Part shown: positions 12,481 through 20,507 of the stretch, piece after piece | Numbering within the stretch: the stretch's first letter is position 1 | Layout of the letters: every line of letters begins with the position of its first letter | IMG/VR virus record: IMGVR_UViG_3300030406_003155 | Span: 3,091-26,054 of that record | Length of the DNA: 22,964 nt | Direction: 5' to 3' (one strand) | From: a virus | The notes under the pieces: generated by a model | Seen by the model: only the letters and a program-made list of their open reading frames with translations | What the model was told of the DNA's origin: nothing | The model's database searches: none | Program-made: the position numbers and the translations under genes

Positions 12481-14793
12481 TTATTTTTTATTTGCCTCTA
12501 ATTTTTCACGTGCAACAGCTAATCGTTGCTCTGACTGTTCTTCTTGATTTTCCATTTTCATTTTTTCTAAATCTAATTTTTCGTCAAATTGACTTTCTTT
12601 AATATCAAAGTCTTGTTGTGATTCCATAGCTTTTCTTTGCATATCCATAGCTTTTAAATCTAATTCTCTTTGTTTAAGTTGAACTAAAGGATCTGGTTTC
12701 TGATTACCCATTTCTTGTTGAACAAGTTCAGTTGTAAGTTCAGCAACTCTTTTTGCAACCATACTATCAAATTGTATTTTAAAACCTTGAGGATCTTGTT
12801 GTTGCATCATAAGCATATTTGGATTTGATTGCATCATTGCACCTACTTCGCCATGAGCTTTTAATGCAATGTGATCTGATATATGTCCTTGCAACAAACT
12901 GTAAACCATTGGATTGATTTGAACCATTCTAGTATTCATAAAAGCAACATGAGAAGCAATATGAGAATCATGATCTTGCTCTGGAAACGCTTTTAACATT
13001 TTCATCTGCAAAGCCTTAGCATTTTCAGTAGCTGGATCTTCTGCAACTGGCATTTCAGCAGGTTTTAACAAAGTATCAATTTGTCTAGTGCCTAAAGCTT
13101 CGTAAACTCTTCTGTAAGCCTCATGTAAGTTGTGCATTTGTGGATTTGATAGTGCAATTTTTAAATTTTCGTTAGCTAATGTAACTCTTTGTGACATTGA
13201 GAAGATATTTGGGTCTGCAACAGGTATTACATCAACTCTATTGTCGAAATCTTGTATTTTAACGGCCCTATCAGCCCCGTAGACAGCGTACGGATAGATT
13301 GGGGGTAGGTAATCAGCAAAAACTTTAGATAATAGTCTAAATTCTTGTCTCATAGCATAGTAACAACGCTTATGAATAGCACTCATGACTCTTGAACCAC
13401 GCTCTAAAAGTGCAATTGTAGTCCCTACAGCTCTATTTTGGCTATCTTCTCCTAATTGCATGTCTGCAATTGCTGCAAAACGCTGCCCTGCTTGTACAAC
13501 AAAGCCTAAAAGTTGAAATAAAGTGCCGCTTGGCTCTTTAAAAGGTAAAATTTGGAACTGATCACGTATATTTCCTCCTGGCGCATCCACATCTCTGAAC
13601 TCTCCAGGCTGAAAAGGTTGGTCATCGTCACGAATTCTTATACCTCTTGACTTAAATCCAGCAGGTAAATTGGCTAAAGTACCTGCATCAAGTAATTGTC
13701 TTAGTGCAGACGTTGCAGATCTTGATAATCCGCCAATCATATGTATTAAACCAAAGCCATAAAAACCTAAACCAGGTAAAAATTTGTAATGAACAAAATA
13801 TTCTTTACGTTTCATAAGTTCATCATCAGGATTATAGTTTCTATAAATTGATAAAACCTGTTGTGACCCTTCATCTATTGTAACTATGTAAGGAACTTTT
13901 ACATTTTTTTCTGAATCTTCTTTTTCAAACTCATCTAAATTCAAATCAACATGCATTTCAAGAATATTATATTGATATTCTTTTTGACCCGATGGTTTTA
14001 CACCTTCTAATTCGTTTAACTTATCTTGAATTGGGTTTTTTTCTGCTTGTTTTGGAATCAGTTCAACATCTCTATAAAAACCTGCTTGTTGTTTTTTAAG
14101 AACATCGTTCTCCCCCATTTTTACAACATGGGTAATTCTCTCACAATCTTTTAAATCTGTAGCATAGTATGGAACAATTAAATCTTCAGCAGGGACAAAC
14201 TTAGCAACCGCTCTTTGCATGATTTCATCGTAATAAACTTTTTTAAAAGTAGAACCTGATAGTGGTAGGTAAAATAATAATTGATCGAATTCTGGAGTAT
14301 ATTCTTCCATCTTTTCCATCAACATGTAGTTCATAAAATCAGAAACCCTTTGTGCTTGATTTTCTGTTTCAGGTGTTCTTGCTCCAACAACCTGTGTACG
14401 AACGGGTCCTTCAGATGGTAAAAGTTCTTTATACGCTTGTGCTTGAAATTGAGTGACAGCTTCAGCTAAAAGTGGATGGGTCACGCCACTCGCTCCTTGA
14501 AACGGTTTTGTTTGATCTTGATATTTAAATCCTAAAAGTTCTAAACCATTAGTATAAGTTTGTTCCCAGTCGGATCTCGAAACTTTATCTTTTTTATAAT
14601 CTTGAATTAATTGTGAAGATAGACGACCTAGCGTCCGATCATCCATATCCTCAGCCAAGTTTTCAAAAAATGACTCAGATTCTTGCTCAGTCTCCTCAAC
14701 GACCTCATCATCATTCGGAGTCTCAACTTCAATCTCAGCTTCTTCAGAAATTTCATCCTCAGCGATTTCATTCTGTCTTTCAACTTCAGCCAT
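12481..14793 (-). CDS. Portal protein (P22/SU10-type, large)
   Basis: A 770-residue protein that should form the dodecameric ring at one capsid vertex, through which DNA enters and leaves and to which the tail attaches. It has an acidic N-terminal arm (residues 1-45), then a typical portal core. The core includes FQGASGVTHPLLAEAVTQFQ with AQAYKELLPSEGPVRTQVVG, FLYLPLSGSTFKKVYYDE-like residues, FLPGLGFYGFGLIHMIGGLS and ATSALRQLLDAGTLANLPAG. The final 80 residues are a Gln/Met/Glu-rich helical barrel-like or coiled-coil extension (QLKQRELDLKAMDMQRKAME). The large size fits short-tailed phages with long portal barrels. It couples to the upstream gene by a TAATG junction. Confidence 0.92.
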   Translation of the reverse strand: MAEVERQNEIAEDEISEEAEIEVETPNDDEVVEETEQESESFFENLAEDMDDRTLGRLSSQLIQDYKKDKVSRSDWEQTYTNGLELLGFKYQDQTKPFQGASGVTHPLLAEAVTQFQAQAYKELLPSEGPVRTQVVGARTPETENQAQRVSDFMNYMLMEKMEEYTPEFDQLLFYLPLSGSTFKKVYYDEIMQRAVAKFVPAEDLIVPYYATDLKDCERITHVVKMGENDVLKKQQAGFYRDVELIPKQAEKNPIQDKLNELEGVKPSGQKEYQYNILEMHVDLNLDEFEKEDSEKNVKVPYIVTIDEGSQQVLSIYRNYNPDDELMKRKEYFVHYKFLPGLGFYGFGLIHMIGGLSRSATSALRQLLDAGTLANLPAGFKSRGIRIRDDDQPFQPGEFRDVDAPGGNIRDQFQILPFKEPSGTLFQLLGFVVQAGQRFAAIADMQLGEDSQNRAVGTTIALLERGSRVMSAIHKRCYYAMRQEFRLLSKVFADYLPPIYPYAVYGADRAVKIQDFDNRVDVIPVADPNIFSMSQRVTLANENLKIALSNPQMHNLHEAYRRVYEALGTRQIDTLLKPAEMPVAEDPATENAKALQMKMLKAFPEQDHDSHIASHVAFMNTRMVQINPMVYSLLQGHISDHIALKAHGEVGAMMQSNPNMLMMQQQDPQGFKIQFDSMVAKRVAELTTELVQQEMGNQKPDPLVQLKQRELDLKAMDMQRKAMESQQDFDIKESQFDEKLDLEKMKMENQEEQSEQRLAVAREKLEANKK

Positions 14794-15206
14794 TAAACTA
14801 ATTTAGTAGGTTTACTTCTTGCTAATCCGCCGCCTCTTGCTTTAATCATTTTACCAGTTTTAGCACCATCTGCTGGGCCTAATCCAAAACTTGAGTATCC
14901 GCTTGATTTACCAATTTTAGGTAAAGTAAAAACTTTTGATTTTGGATTTGTAGTAAAAATTTCATCACCTAAAAAATTTTTAATTTTATTCATTTTACTG
15001 ATAGGTGTACCTTGTTTTACTCCTTTACTTCCTCTCATGATCGCATCTTGAAATTTAGTTTTTTTTCTAAAGGTTTCACTTAGTTTTGATCCTCTGCCTT
15101 TATCAATGTTTGGTGTAACACTACCTGCCATTGTCTTTTTTAAAAGACCTGCACCTAACGTACCAACAATTCCTGCAGCTAATGCTTTTTTGATTCTTTT
15201 ATCCAT
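14793..15206 (-). CDS. Small basic protein with N-terminal hydrophobic segment, 137 aa
   Basis: A 137-residue, Lys-rich protein. Residues 8-24 (ALAAGIVGTLGAGLLKK) are glycine-rich and hydrophobic, possibly a membrane-active segment. The C-terminus ends GPADGAKTGKMIKARGGGLA followed by RSKPTKLV, a recurring tail in marine phage small proteins, and its GAKTGK also appears in the 52-residue protein at 3537..3695. It sits between the 736-residue protein and the portal (TAATG junction) with an AAAGGAGAAAATTCT ribosome binding site. Together with the 736-residue protein, it could be an ejected internal protein that helps DNA cross the host membranes, but the sequence alone cannot show this. Confidence 0.78.
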   Translation of the reverse strand: MDKRIKKALAAGIVGTLGAGLLKKTMAGSVTPNIDKGRGSKLSETFRKKTKFQDAIMRGSKGVKQGTPISKMNKIKNFLGDEIFTTNPKSKVFTLPKIGKSSGYSSFGLGPADGAKTGKMIKARGGGLARSKPTKLV

Positions 15207-15241
15207 AGAATTTTCTCCTTTTTATAACAGCAGTAATAATA

Positions 15242-17452
15242 TCATGCAAATAGATTTACGACTAGACCACCCTCTTTTCTGTATAATTTAAAAGGAGTTC
15301 CTTTCATTTCAGGTGTTATCTTAATTGCAAAAGCGTTGTAATAGTTATCTGGGTCGTTCGCCTCTATAAACTTAATATCTTTTCCCCCTGCTCTATAAGC
15401 ATTAGCCTCATCTTGTGTTTTAAAAGCAGCAATATGTCTTTCATTAGCTGTACCTTTTAGTTTAAGTTTATCAGCAACTGTTTTAGTATGAATATTTTCT
15501 ACTATTTTGTAAGGTTTTGAAGGGTCTGATTTTGATATTTTAATCATTCTAGCTTCTGAATTATATTGTTTAGCTAGCTTTTTAAATATTTCAGGAATTT
15601 GTGCAGTCATTTGATAATTAGACAGAGTCACGTCACCCTTCTTAATACTTTTATTTTTAATCCCTTTCATGCCTGCTTTACCATCCGCACCACCATAAAC
15701 ATTCCAGTTTCCTTTTGCACCAAAATATTTATCGTTACCACTGCCTCCCAGATTTCTTCCTACATGAACTCTTTCAACAGGGTTAACAGCAACCCATTCA
15801 ATACCGTCATCTGCTGCTTGCTTTATCAAATTTTTTACAGCATAGTCATTATACTGTGCACGCTCAAGCATTGGTAAATAAGGAGGTAACTCTCTGAATT
15901 TTTGATTGTTGATATTAAAAGCATTGACTGTAGTATTTTTTAATTCTTCTATTTCATTATCTAAGGCTCTAACTTTTTTCCTATCTTGATTAGTCATTTT
16001 TAATTGTTTATCAGTTAACTCTTTCATTTGTTTAACTTTATTTTTAATTAATGAAGTATAGAAAACATATTCTTGTTCTATATTAAACGGGTTTAATCTT
16101 TTTTCTACTTTACCAGCATCCTCAATTGATCTACTGTAATCAGATTGAATTTCATCAATTGCGTAAACCTTTTTATTTGGGTTTTCTTGTAAAGATCTCA
16201 TTCCATATCGATTATGTAATATTTGGTTTTGGAGTTTATCATAATGCCCTCCTGTATAATTCAAACCAAATGGTACATCTTTAGGATAATAAACTACATC
16301 CTCAAAATATTTTTCACTTCCTCTTTCTCTGTAAGAGAACTCAGCTCCATACTTAGGCATAGAGGCTTGGTTTTTATTAACTTGAACTGCTCTTTCAACA
16401 TTTCTGTATGCTGAAGCTAAGTCATCTGCTTCTTGTTTAGATATAAGTTCTACTCCTTTTGTTTTTTTTATCTCATCAGAAAATTCATTTAATTTACCTG
16501 CACCTATGTTTATTTCTTTTGGTGCATATATATTGGGTTTACCCGTAGCAACTAATTCTTGCATGATAGATTTTTGATTCTTCGCATCTATAATCAAATT
16601 ATTCAAGTCATCTTTATAAGGTTCTAAGCTTTTATCATTAAGGTTATCTATTTTTTGGATTGCTTGATTTGCTTTCGCGATAAACAAATTAGCAGCTAAA
16701 TCAGTCTTCTTATCAACATCACCTACATAGAAATGTCTTTTAGTTTTTAAATTAAGTGCAGGAGATTTTTCAATCATAGTCATAAGATCAAATTTACTAA
16801 CTGGAATATTTTTGTCTTGCGCTACTTTTAAAAAACCACCAACTAGTTTTCCATCTTTATCAAACTTAGCTATATTTGTTTCTTCTAATTCTTCTCTTGT
16901 AACATTAGCTCTAATTTTTGTATTTGGAACTTTAAGTGAACCCATTCTTGCATCACTAGATAATTCATTTATCCAATTCTGCGCTTTTAAAGATTTGTTA
17001 CTAGGATGTTTTGCAAAAAAATCAAAAGCAGCTGATCCAAATCTTGTAGACTTACCACCTACTGATAATGGATTCAAATCAACTCTTGCCTTTATCTGTC
17101 TACCAAGTTCATCAAATGTGCTAACAGTCTTTCTTTGAGCCATGGTTGCTTTAGCGGTATCCATTCTTGTAGGAACAATCTCAAGCACCTCATCAACTTT
17201 ATCCTTTATAGCTGGCACCGTGGGTCGTGATTCGGGATTCCTTGGTATTTTAGTACTGAATACACGCGCAACCCTCCCGAACCCAGGCGCACGATTAAGA
17301 AAATAAGCAGCAGCTCCACCGACTGCGCCTAAAGTAGCGAGTCCACCAATACCCGATGGATTATAATTAAAACCATCATCGTCCTTTGCAGGTACGGCAG
17401 TAGTAGGCTCTTCTGCTAAAACTTCTTCAATTGTTTTTGATATGTCTGACAT
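15242..17452 (-). CDS. Large protein with phage polyvalent-type 'EIQSD' domain; candidate ejected protein
   Basis: A 736-residue protein. Residues 34-53 (GIGGLATLGAVGGAAAYFLN) form a Gly/Ala-rich hydrophobic segment. Around 170-230 is a block that resembles the G-V-x-x-E-E-L-E domain of large phage proteins (KIRANVTREELEETNIAKF). At 370-445 there is YGAEFSYRERGSEKYFEDVV, GGHYDKLQNQILHNRYGMRS and KVYAIDEIQSDYSR, and at 526-562 LPMLERAQYNDYAVKNLIKQ then AADDGIEWVAVNPVER. This series (GGHxD...HxRxxxR...EIQSD...AVKxxIxxAAxxGxxxVA) is what I recall from the conserved 'large polyvalent protein-associated' domains that phages and conjugative elements deliver into hosts. The end, AFAIKITPEMKG, fits too. 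A virion-packaged, ejected effector or internal protein is the best guess. Confidence 0.75.
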   Translation of the reverse strand: MSDISKTIEEVLAEEPTTAVPAKDDDGFNYNPSGIGGLATLGAVGGAAAYFLNRAPGFGRVARVFSTKIPRNPESRPTVPAIKDKVDEVLEIVPTRMDTAKATMAQRKTVSTFDELGRQIKARVDLNPLSVGGKSTRFGSAAFDFFAKHPSNKSLKAQNWINELSSDARMGSLKVPNTKIRANVTREELEETNIAKFDKDGKLVGGFLKVAQDKNIPVSKFDLMTMIEKSPALNLKTKRHFYVGDVDKKTDLAANLFIAKANQAIQKIDNLNDKSLEPYKDDLNNLIIDAKNQKSIMQELVATGKPNIYAPKEINIGAGKLNEFSDEIKKTKGVELISKQEADDLASAYRNVERAVQVNKNQASMPKYGAEFSYRERGSEKYFEDVVYYPKDVPFGLNYTGGHYDKLQNQILHNRYGMRSLQENPNKKVYAIDEIQSDYSRSIEDAGKVEKRLNPFNIEQEYVFYTSLIKNKVKQMKELTDKQLKMTNQDRKKVRALDNEIEELKNTTVNAFNINNQKFRELPPYLPMLERAQYNDYAVKNLIKQAADDGIEWVAVNPVERVHVGRNLGGSGNDKYFGAKGNWNVYGGADGKAGMKGIKNKSIKKGDVTLSNYQMTAQIPEIFKKLAKQYNSEARMIKISKSDPSKPYKIVENIHTKTVADKLKLKGTANERHIAAFKTQDEANAYRAGGKDIKFIEANDPDNYYNAFAIKITPEMKGTPFKLYRKEGGLVVNLFA

Positions 17453-17811
17453 TAATCAATTAGATCTTTAATGTAGTCTGATCCTTTACCGATTGTAACT
17501 TCTCCACCTAGGTTAAAAACTTTATCAGCAGGTTTTTTACTTTGCGAAGTCCCTGTAATCGATGTTGTAGTATCGATTGTCATTGCTCTCGGTAAATCAC
17601 TTTCTTTTTGAAATTGTGGTTTATTAATTTTATCACCACTTGGTTTTTTCATTTTTTTGAATTTTTTTGTAATTTCCCTTACAGCATCCATATCAAGCTT
17701 TTTTTCATCAGCAAGCTTATAAGTATTTTTTGTACCTGGTTTTAGTATTGGTTTTTCATATTCAAATGAATCATCCCTTTTTAATAAAGGTTTTGTGTAA
17801 GTTTCACTCAT
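17452..17811 (-). CDS. Small charged protein with YIKDLI tail, 119 aa
   Basis: A 119-residue hydrophilic protein starting MSETYTKPLLKRDDSFEYEK with a Lys-rich middle and no hydrophobic core, so it is probably mostly disordered. It ends VFNLGGEVTIGKGSDYIKDL followed by ID; this tail is shared with the proteins at 12069..12302 and 3722..4039. It follows the terminase stop directly: its ribosome binding site TAGGAGAAGTA overlaps the terminase stop codon. The next gene starts at a TAATG junction. A disordered body with a shared docking-type tail suggests an assembly or internal virion protein, which is inference. Confidence 0.75.
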   Translation of the reverse strand: MSETYTKPLLKRDDSFEYEKPILKPGTKNTYKLADEKKLDMDAVREITKKFKKMKKPSGDKINKPQFQKESDLPRAMTIDTTTSITGTSQSKKPADKVFNLGGEVTIGKGSDYIKDLID

Positions 17812-17819
17812 TACTTCTC

Positions 17820-19304
17820 CTAATAATATTTGTATTCTTTTGGACTTGGATAATCATACATATCCTCTTTCCAATCTGATAATAACTCAATAAAGTTCCC
17901 TTGTCTGTACCTTAGCATGGCTTGAGACATGCTATCTACGTAATCATCATGCGCTCCATGAGGAAATGATGCGCATTCTTCAATAACTTCTTGAGCCCAA
18001 TGCTCCTGTTCAGGATACCAAACAGCTCCTGATTCAAACAACGGTGCAACAGAATTTACTCTTACAAATTTATCTTTACCTTTTGTAGGCACAAAATCTA
18101 CAACGGGTATACCCATACGTCTAAACTCTTGGGCTAATGGTTGTCCTGTTGCCTTAGCTTCAATGACCACGGTCTCAGGTTCCCAGTACTTGTATTGCTC
18201 TAATGCTATGGCTTTAAGTTCTGGAAAATCATATTTGCCTTTCATTGCATCTAATAAAATTACATTTGGTTCTTGTCCTTCTTTTGGAAAAAAAATACCC
18301 CATGTAGTAATCGCACTATAGTCTGCAGTTTCTTTTTTTGAAAAAGCTGTATCATAGGATTGGATTATTCCTTGTAAATTTGGAACATCCTTTTCTTTCC
18401 ATGGCCTCCACCATTCTCTTTTGATAATAGCACCCTCCTCAGAAGTAGGCTCTTGCATATATTGAGCTGACCAGTTTCTTACAGGCAATGATGCTTTTAC
18501 TTTTAACAATTCTTCTAGTTCCCAATACTCAGGCCATACAGGTTCTTCGTTTGGCATGATTGCGGGAAAAGAAATTTGTTTCCACTTATCTGCTTTAGGT
18601 TCTTTTTGAGCCTTGATTAATCTTCCAGTAAGATCATCTTCTGCCCAACGTGTCATAACCACGACTATTGTTCCACCAGGTTGTAAACGCTGTCTGGGTC
18701 CTGATACATACCAATCGAAAGATTTTTCCATAGCCGTATCTGACAAAGCATCTTGTTCAGTATGTGGATCATCGATAATAAGTAAGTCCGCCCCTCGTCC
18801 TGTGATAGAACCGCCAACCCCCGCTGCATAATATTCTCCCCCATGATTAGTCTCCCAACGTCCTTTAGCCTTACTATCTTCTCTTAGTTTAACATCTCCA
18901 AATATTTGTTTATAGTCTGCTGAGTCCATAAGATTACGAACCTTTGAACCGAACCTTGCTGATAATTCTGAGTTGTGGGATACCTGCATAATTTTTAATT
19001 TTGGAAACTTCCCTATCATCCAAGCAGGAAATAAATACGATGCAAATTCTGATTTAGTATGTCTAGGAGGCATATTAATTATGAGCCTTCCTTTTCGTTC
19101 TTTAGAAATTTTTGTAAACTCAGCAGCTATTATCTGATGGTGCCCCCATTTCTTTGGGTCCTTATCCAATCTACATACGAAGTCAGGCCAAACATTTTTT
19201 ACAAAATATATAAAATTATCTTGGCACAATTTTATGTGCTCAATCCATCTTTTCTCTACAGCTACTCTTAGCTGTTCAGTTGTTAATAATTCTTTTTGCA
19301 CCAT
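17820..19304 (-). CDS. terL: Terminase large subunit (TerL)
   Basis: A 494-residue DNA-packaging motor ATPase/nuclease. The ATPase half shows a deviant Walker A (MPPRHTKS, residues 78-85), a Walker B with catalytic acid (LLIIDDP, 174-180) and coupling motif III (VVMTRW, 215-220). The C-terminal RNase H-like nuclease has SYDTAFSKKETADYS (Asp318), TVVIEAKATGQPL (Glu382) and HGAHDDYVDSMSQ (Asp454/Asp457) as expected metal ligands. The length is normal. It cuts concatemeric DNA and pumps it through the portal encoded downstream. The start overlaps the acetyltransferase-like gene by 22 bases. I could not recognise a small terminase subunit anywhere upstream in the window. Confidence 0.95.
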   Translation of the reverse strand: MVQKELLTTEQLRVAVEKRWIEHIKLCQDNFIYFVKNVWPDFVCRLDKDPKKWGHHQIIAAEFTKISKERKGRLIINMPPRHTKSEFASYLFPAWMIGKFPKLKIMQVSHNSELSARFGSKVRNLMDSADYKQIFGDVKLREDSKAKGRWETNHGGEYYAAGVGGSITGRGADLLIIDDPHTEQDALSDTAMEKSFDWYVSGPRQRLQPGGTIVVVMTRWAEDDLTGRLIKAQKEPKADKWKQISFPAIMPNEEPVWPEYWELEELLKVKASLPVRNWSAQYMQEPTSEEGAIIKREWWRPWKEKDVPNLQGIIQSYDTAFSKKETADYSAITTWGIFFPKEGQEPNVILLDAMKGKYDFPELKAIALEQYKYWEPETVVIEAKATGQPLAQEFRRMGIPVVDFVPTKGKDKFVRVNSVAPLFESGAVWYPEQEHWAQEVIEECASFPHGAHDDYVDSMSQAMLRYRQGNFIELLSDWKEDMYDYPSPKEYKYY

Positions 19305-19744
19305 CTATATTTACTCTCACTATGAACTTTTTCTTGCCACTCCCTACCTGGTCTAGTTGTCCAACCTTTACCTTTTGCAAAAGGTCGAGTGACAGCTTCT
19401 TTTTCAAAGCCACAAGCGTTCAAACTAATACCTGACTCATTTTGTAGGGTATAAGTAATAATTTTTTTACCACCCATAAGCTGCCATATGTTCCAAGCTT
19501 TTGCATACAAAAAACTATTAACATTTTTTGTTCCATCAGAACAGGTTCTTAGTATCTCTGCAGTATACCTATTATCTAACTTTCTAGCTACAGGTCTACC
19601 AAGCACTAGGATTCCTACTAATTTATCATTCTTCAAAGCTCCTATACAAAATTTACAACCTCTTACCTTCTTACTATGACGATGTAACTTAATTATGAAG
19701 TTGTTGGCCTCAGCCATTGAAATAGGGATACATTTCATTTTCAT
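19283..19744 (-). CDS. XF1762 / Mom-related GNAT-fold protein
   Basis: A 153-residue protein. It contains the motif set I associate with the XF1762 family, which is related to the phage Mu Mom acyltransferase: EANNFIIKLHRHSKKVRGCK (residues 12-31), GILVLGRPVARKLD (44-57), EILRTCSDGTKNVNSFLYAK (63-82) and IITYTLQNESGISLNACGF (95-113). Mom modifies adenines in phage DNA and so blocks host restriction. Relatives in other phages have no established activity I can name. It stands immediately upstream of the terminase, overlapping it by 22 bases, so it is co-expressed with packaging. A protective DNA modification before packaging would fit, but is inference. The AAGGGGA site upstream supports the first ATG. 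Confidence 0.82.
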   Translation of the reverse strand: MKMKCIPISMAEANNFIIKLHRHSKKVRGCKFCIGALKNDKLVGILVLGRPVARKLDNRYTAEILRTCSDGTKNVNSFLYAKAWNIWQLMGGKKIITYTLQNESGISLNACGFEKEAVTRPFAKGKGWTTRPGREWQEKVHSESKYRWCKKNY

Positions 19745-19969
19745 TTTGGGTCCCCTTTTGTATCATAATAAAATAAACTCGACTACATGTATTAATCTTG
19801 TTCTCAAGGCGATCTCTAAGTTACATCAAAAGTTGTAGAACGTCGCAAGATATTGTGGTTAGTGGTTGTATGTCGTACTAGATATTGAGCCTTCTAACAC
19901 GTTACCTTCAGGAACCAGCTGCAAACCAGTTGCTGCCAGGCAGCAGCATCTACCTGCTGCCTGGAAATT
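19745..19969 (-). other. Intergenic region upstream of the terminase operon
   Basis: A 225-base stretch without a credible gene. It separates the GIY-YIG gene from the acetyltransferase/terminase operon, so it should contain that operon's promoter. An AT-rich patch with TATGAT on the minus strand (19772-19777) about 28 bases before the ATG could be a -10 box, but I see no convincing -35, so this is weak. The right half is GC-rich with an 11-bp hairpin at 19936-19964. It also has a short segment at 19898-19914 matching 21768-21784 at 15 of 17 bases. An 8-base palindrome TACATGTA lies near 19784. Confidence 0.5.
19936..19964. terminator. Strong GC-rich hairpin after the GIY-YIG gene
   Basis: A perfect 11-bp inverted repeat, CCAGGCAGCAG and CTGCTGCCTGG, with a 7-base loop, starts 5 bases after the stop of the GIY-YIG gene on the minus strand. 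It is likely to end or stabilise the transcript from promoter P1. There is no uridine run after it, so a classical intrinsic terminator is not fully met. GCTGCC just outside (19932-19937) could pair alternatively with the left arm. Confidence 0.6.
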
Positions 19970-20272
19970 TTAGATGTAAGGATTGTGTAAAGAATTAGTT
20001 TTTTTCGATGGTATTAATTTATTCCACGTTGGCTTGTATTTTTGTATCCAACGTCTTTCATACCATCTGATTTTATCGGGATCTTTTACTCGCAATATTT
20101 TAACAACACAATTCATTCTTTCAAAGTCGTAAGAACGCAATCTTTGATGAACATCCCAACGCGACATTCCAATATAACGAATAATTTTACTCTCTTTACC
20201 AATGATAAAGTATATACCCCCGAAACATTCGGGGATATAACTAGGTTTAAGGTTGAATATTCTTTTACCCAT
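19970..20272 (-). CDS. GIY-YIG endonuclease-like protein
   Basis: A 100-residue single-domain protein with the GIY-YIG nuclease motifs: GGIYFIIGKES (GIY at residues 19-21), RYIGMS (YIG at 33-35), a catalytic-type Arg in VHQRLRSYD (44-46), the metal-binding Glu in WYERRWIQKY (Glu72) and Asn in PTWN (84). The length fits a bare catalytic domain without a large DNA-binding module. It may be a small homing endonuclease or a phage nuclease. It overlaps the upstream 80-residue gene by 8 bases. A hairpin covers codons around the GIY motif and another lies right after the stop. Confidence 0.85.
   Translation of the reverse strand: MGKRIFNLKPSYIPECFGGIYFIIGKESKIIRYIGMSRWDVHQRLRSYDFERMNCVVKILRVKDPDKIRWYERRWIQKYKPTWNKLIPSKKTNSLHNPYI
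20213..20239. other. Inverted repeat inside the GIY-YIG gene
   Basis: CCCCGAA (20218-20224) and TTCGGGG (20228-20234) form a perfect 7-bp stem with a 3-base loop; TATA and TATA extend it by 4 pairs beyond a single mismatch. In the mRNA this hairpin would sit some 35-60 bases after the start codon, over the codons just before and at the GIY motif, where it might slow ribosomes or bind a regulator. Protein coding constraint could also create it. Confidence 0.55.
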
Positions 20273-20507
20273 TATTCAACTGTTCAAGTATCGGTCTTAA
20301 ATTTCTAATAAGATTTTGTTTTAATTCTTTTACAATATCATCATTAGGATACTTAACTAAAATTTCCTCAACAGCACTTTCTAACTGTTTATACATGAAT
20401 TGATAATTCAATGCTGTTGTAGGATTGTCAGTTGGTTGATCTACTTGTTGAGCAGATTGCTCAACAAGTGTTGTATTAAGTATGTTAATTAAATCGTTAT
20501 TAGGCAT
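20265..20507 (-). CDS. Small acidic helical protein, 80 aa
   Basis: An 80-residue protein starting MPNNDLINILNTTLVEQSAQ, then a polar Gln/Thr/Pro-rich linker, then a helix pair (YQFMYKQLESAVEEILVKYP, NDDIVKELKQNLIRNLRPIL). I choose the ATG at 20507 over a GTG two codons earlier, because it overlaps the upstream stop by 8 bases as ATGCCTAA, the usual style here. It is in the P1 unit between the 120-residue protein and the GIY-YIG gene. No known family is recognised. A small helical protein ahead of the terminase could in principle be a small terminase subunit or regulator, but there is no motif for that. Confidence 0.65.
   Translation of the reverse strand: MPNNDLINILNTTLVEQSAQQVDQPTDNPTTALNYQFMYKQLESAVEEILVKYPNDDIVKELKQNLIRNLRPILEQLNNG

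Noticed and set aside
19932-19943. Hairpin GCTGCC-A-GGCAGC next to the 11-bp stem
   Set aside because: A one-base loop is not physically feasible; at most it competes with the larger stem or forms a DNA palindrome.
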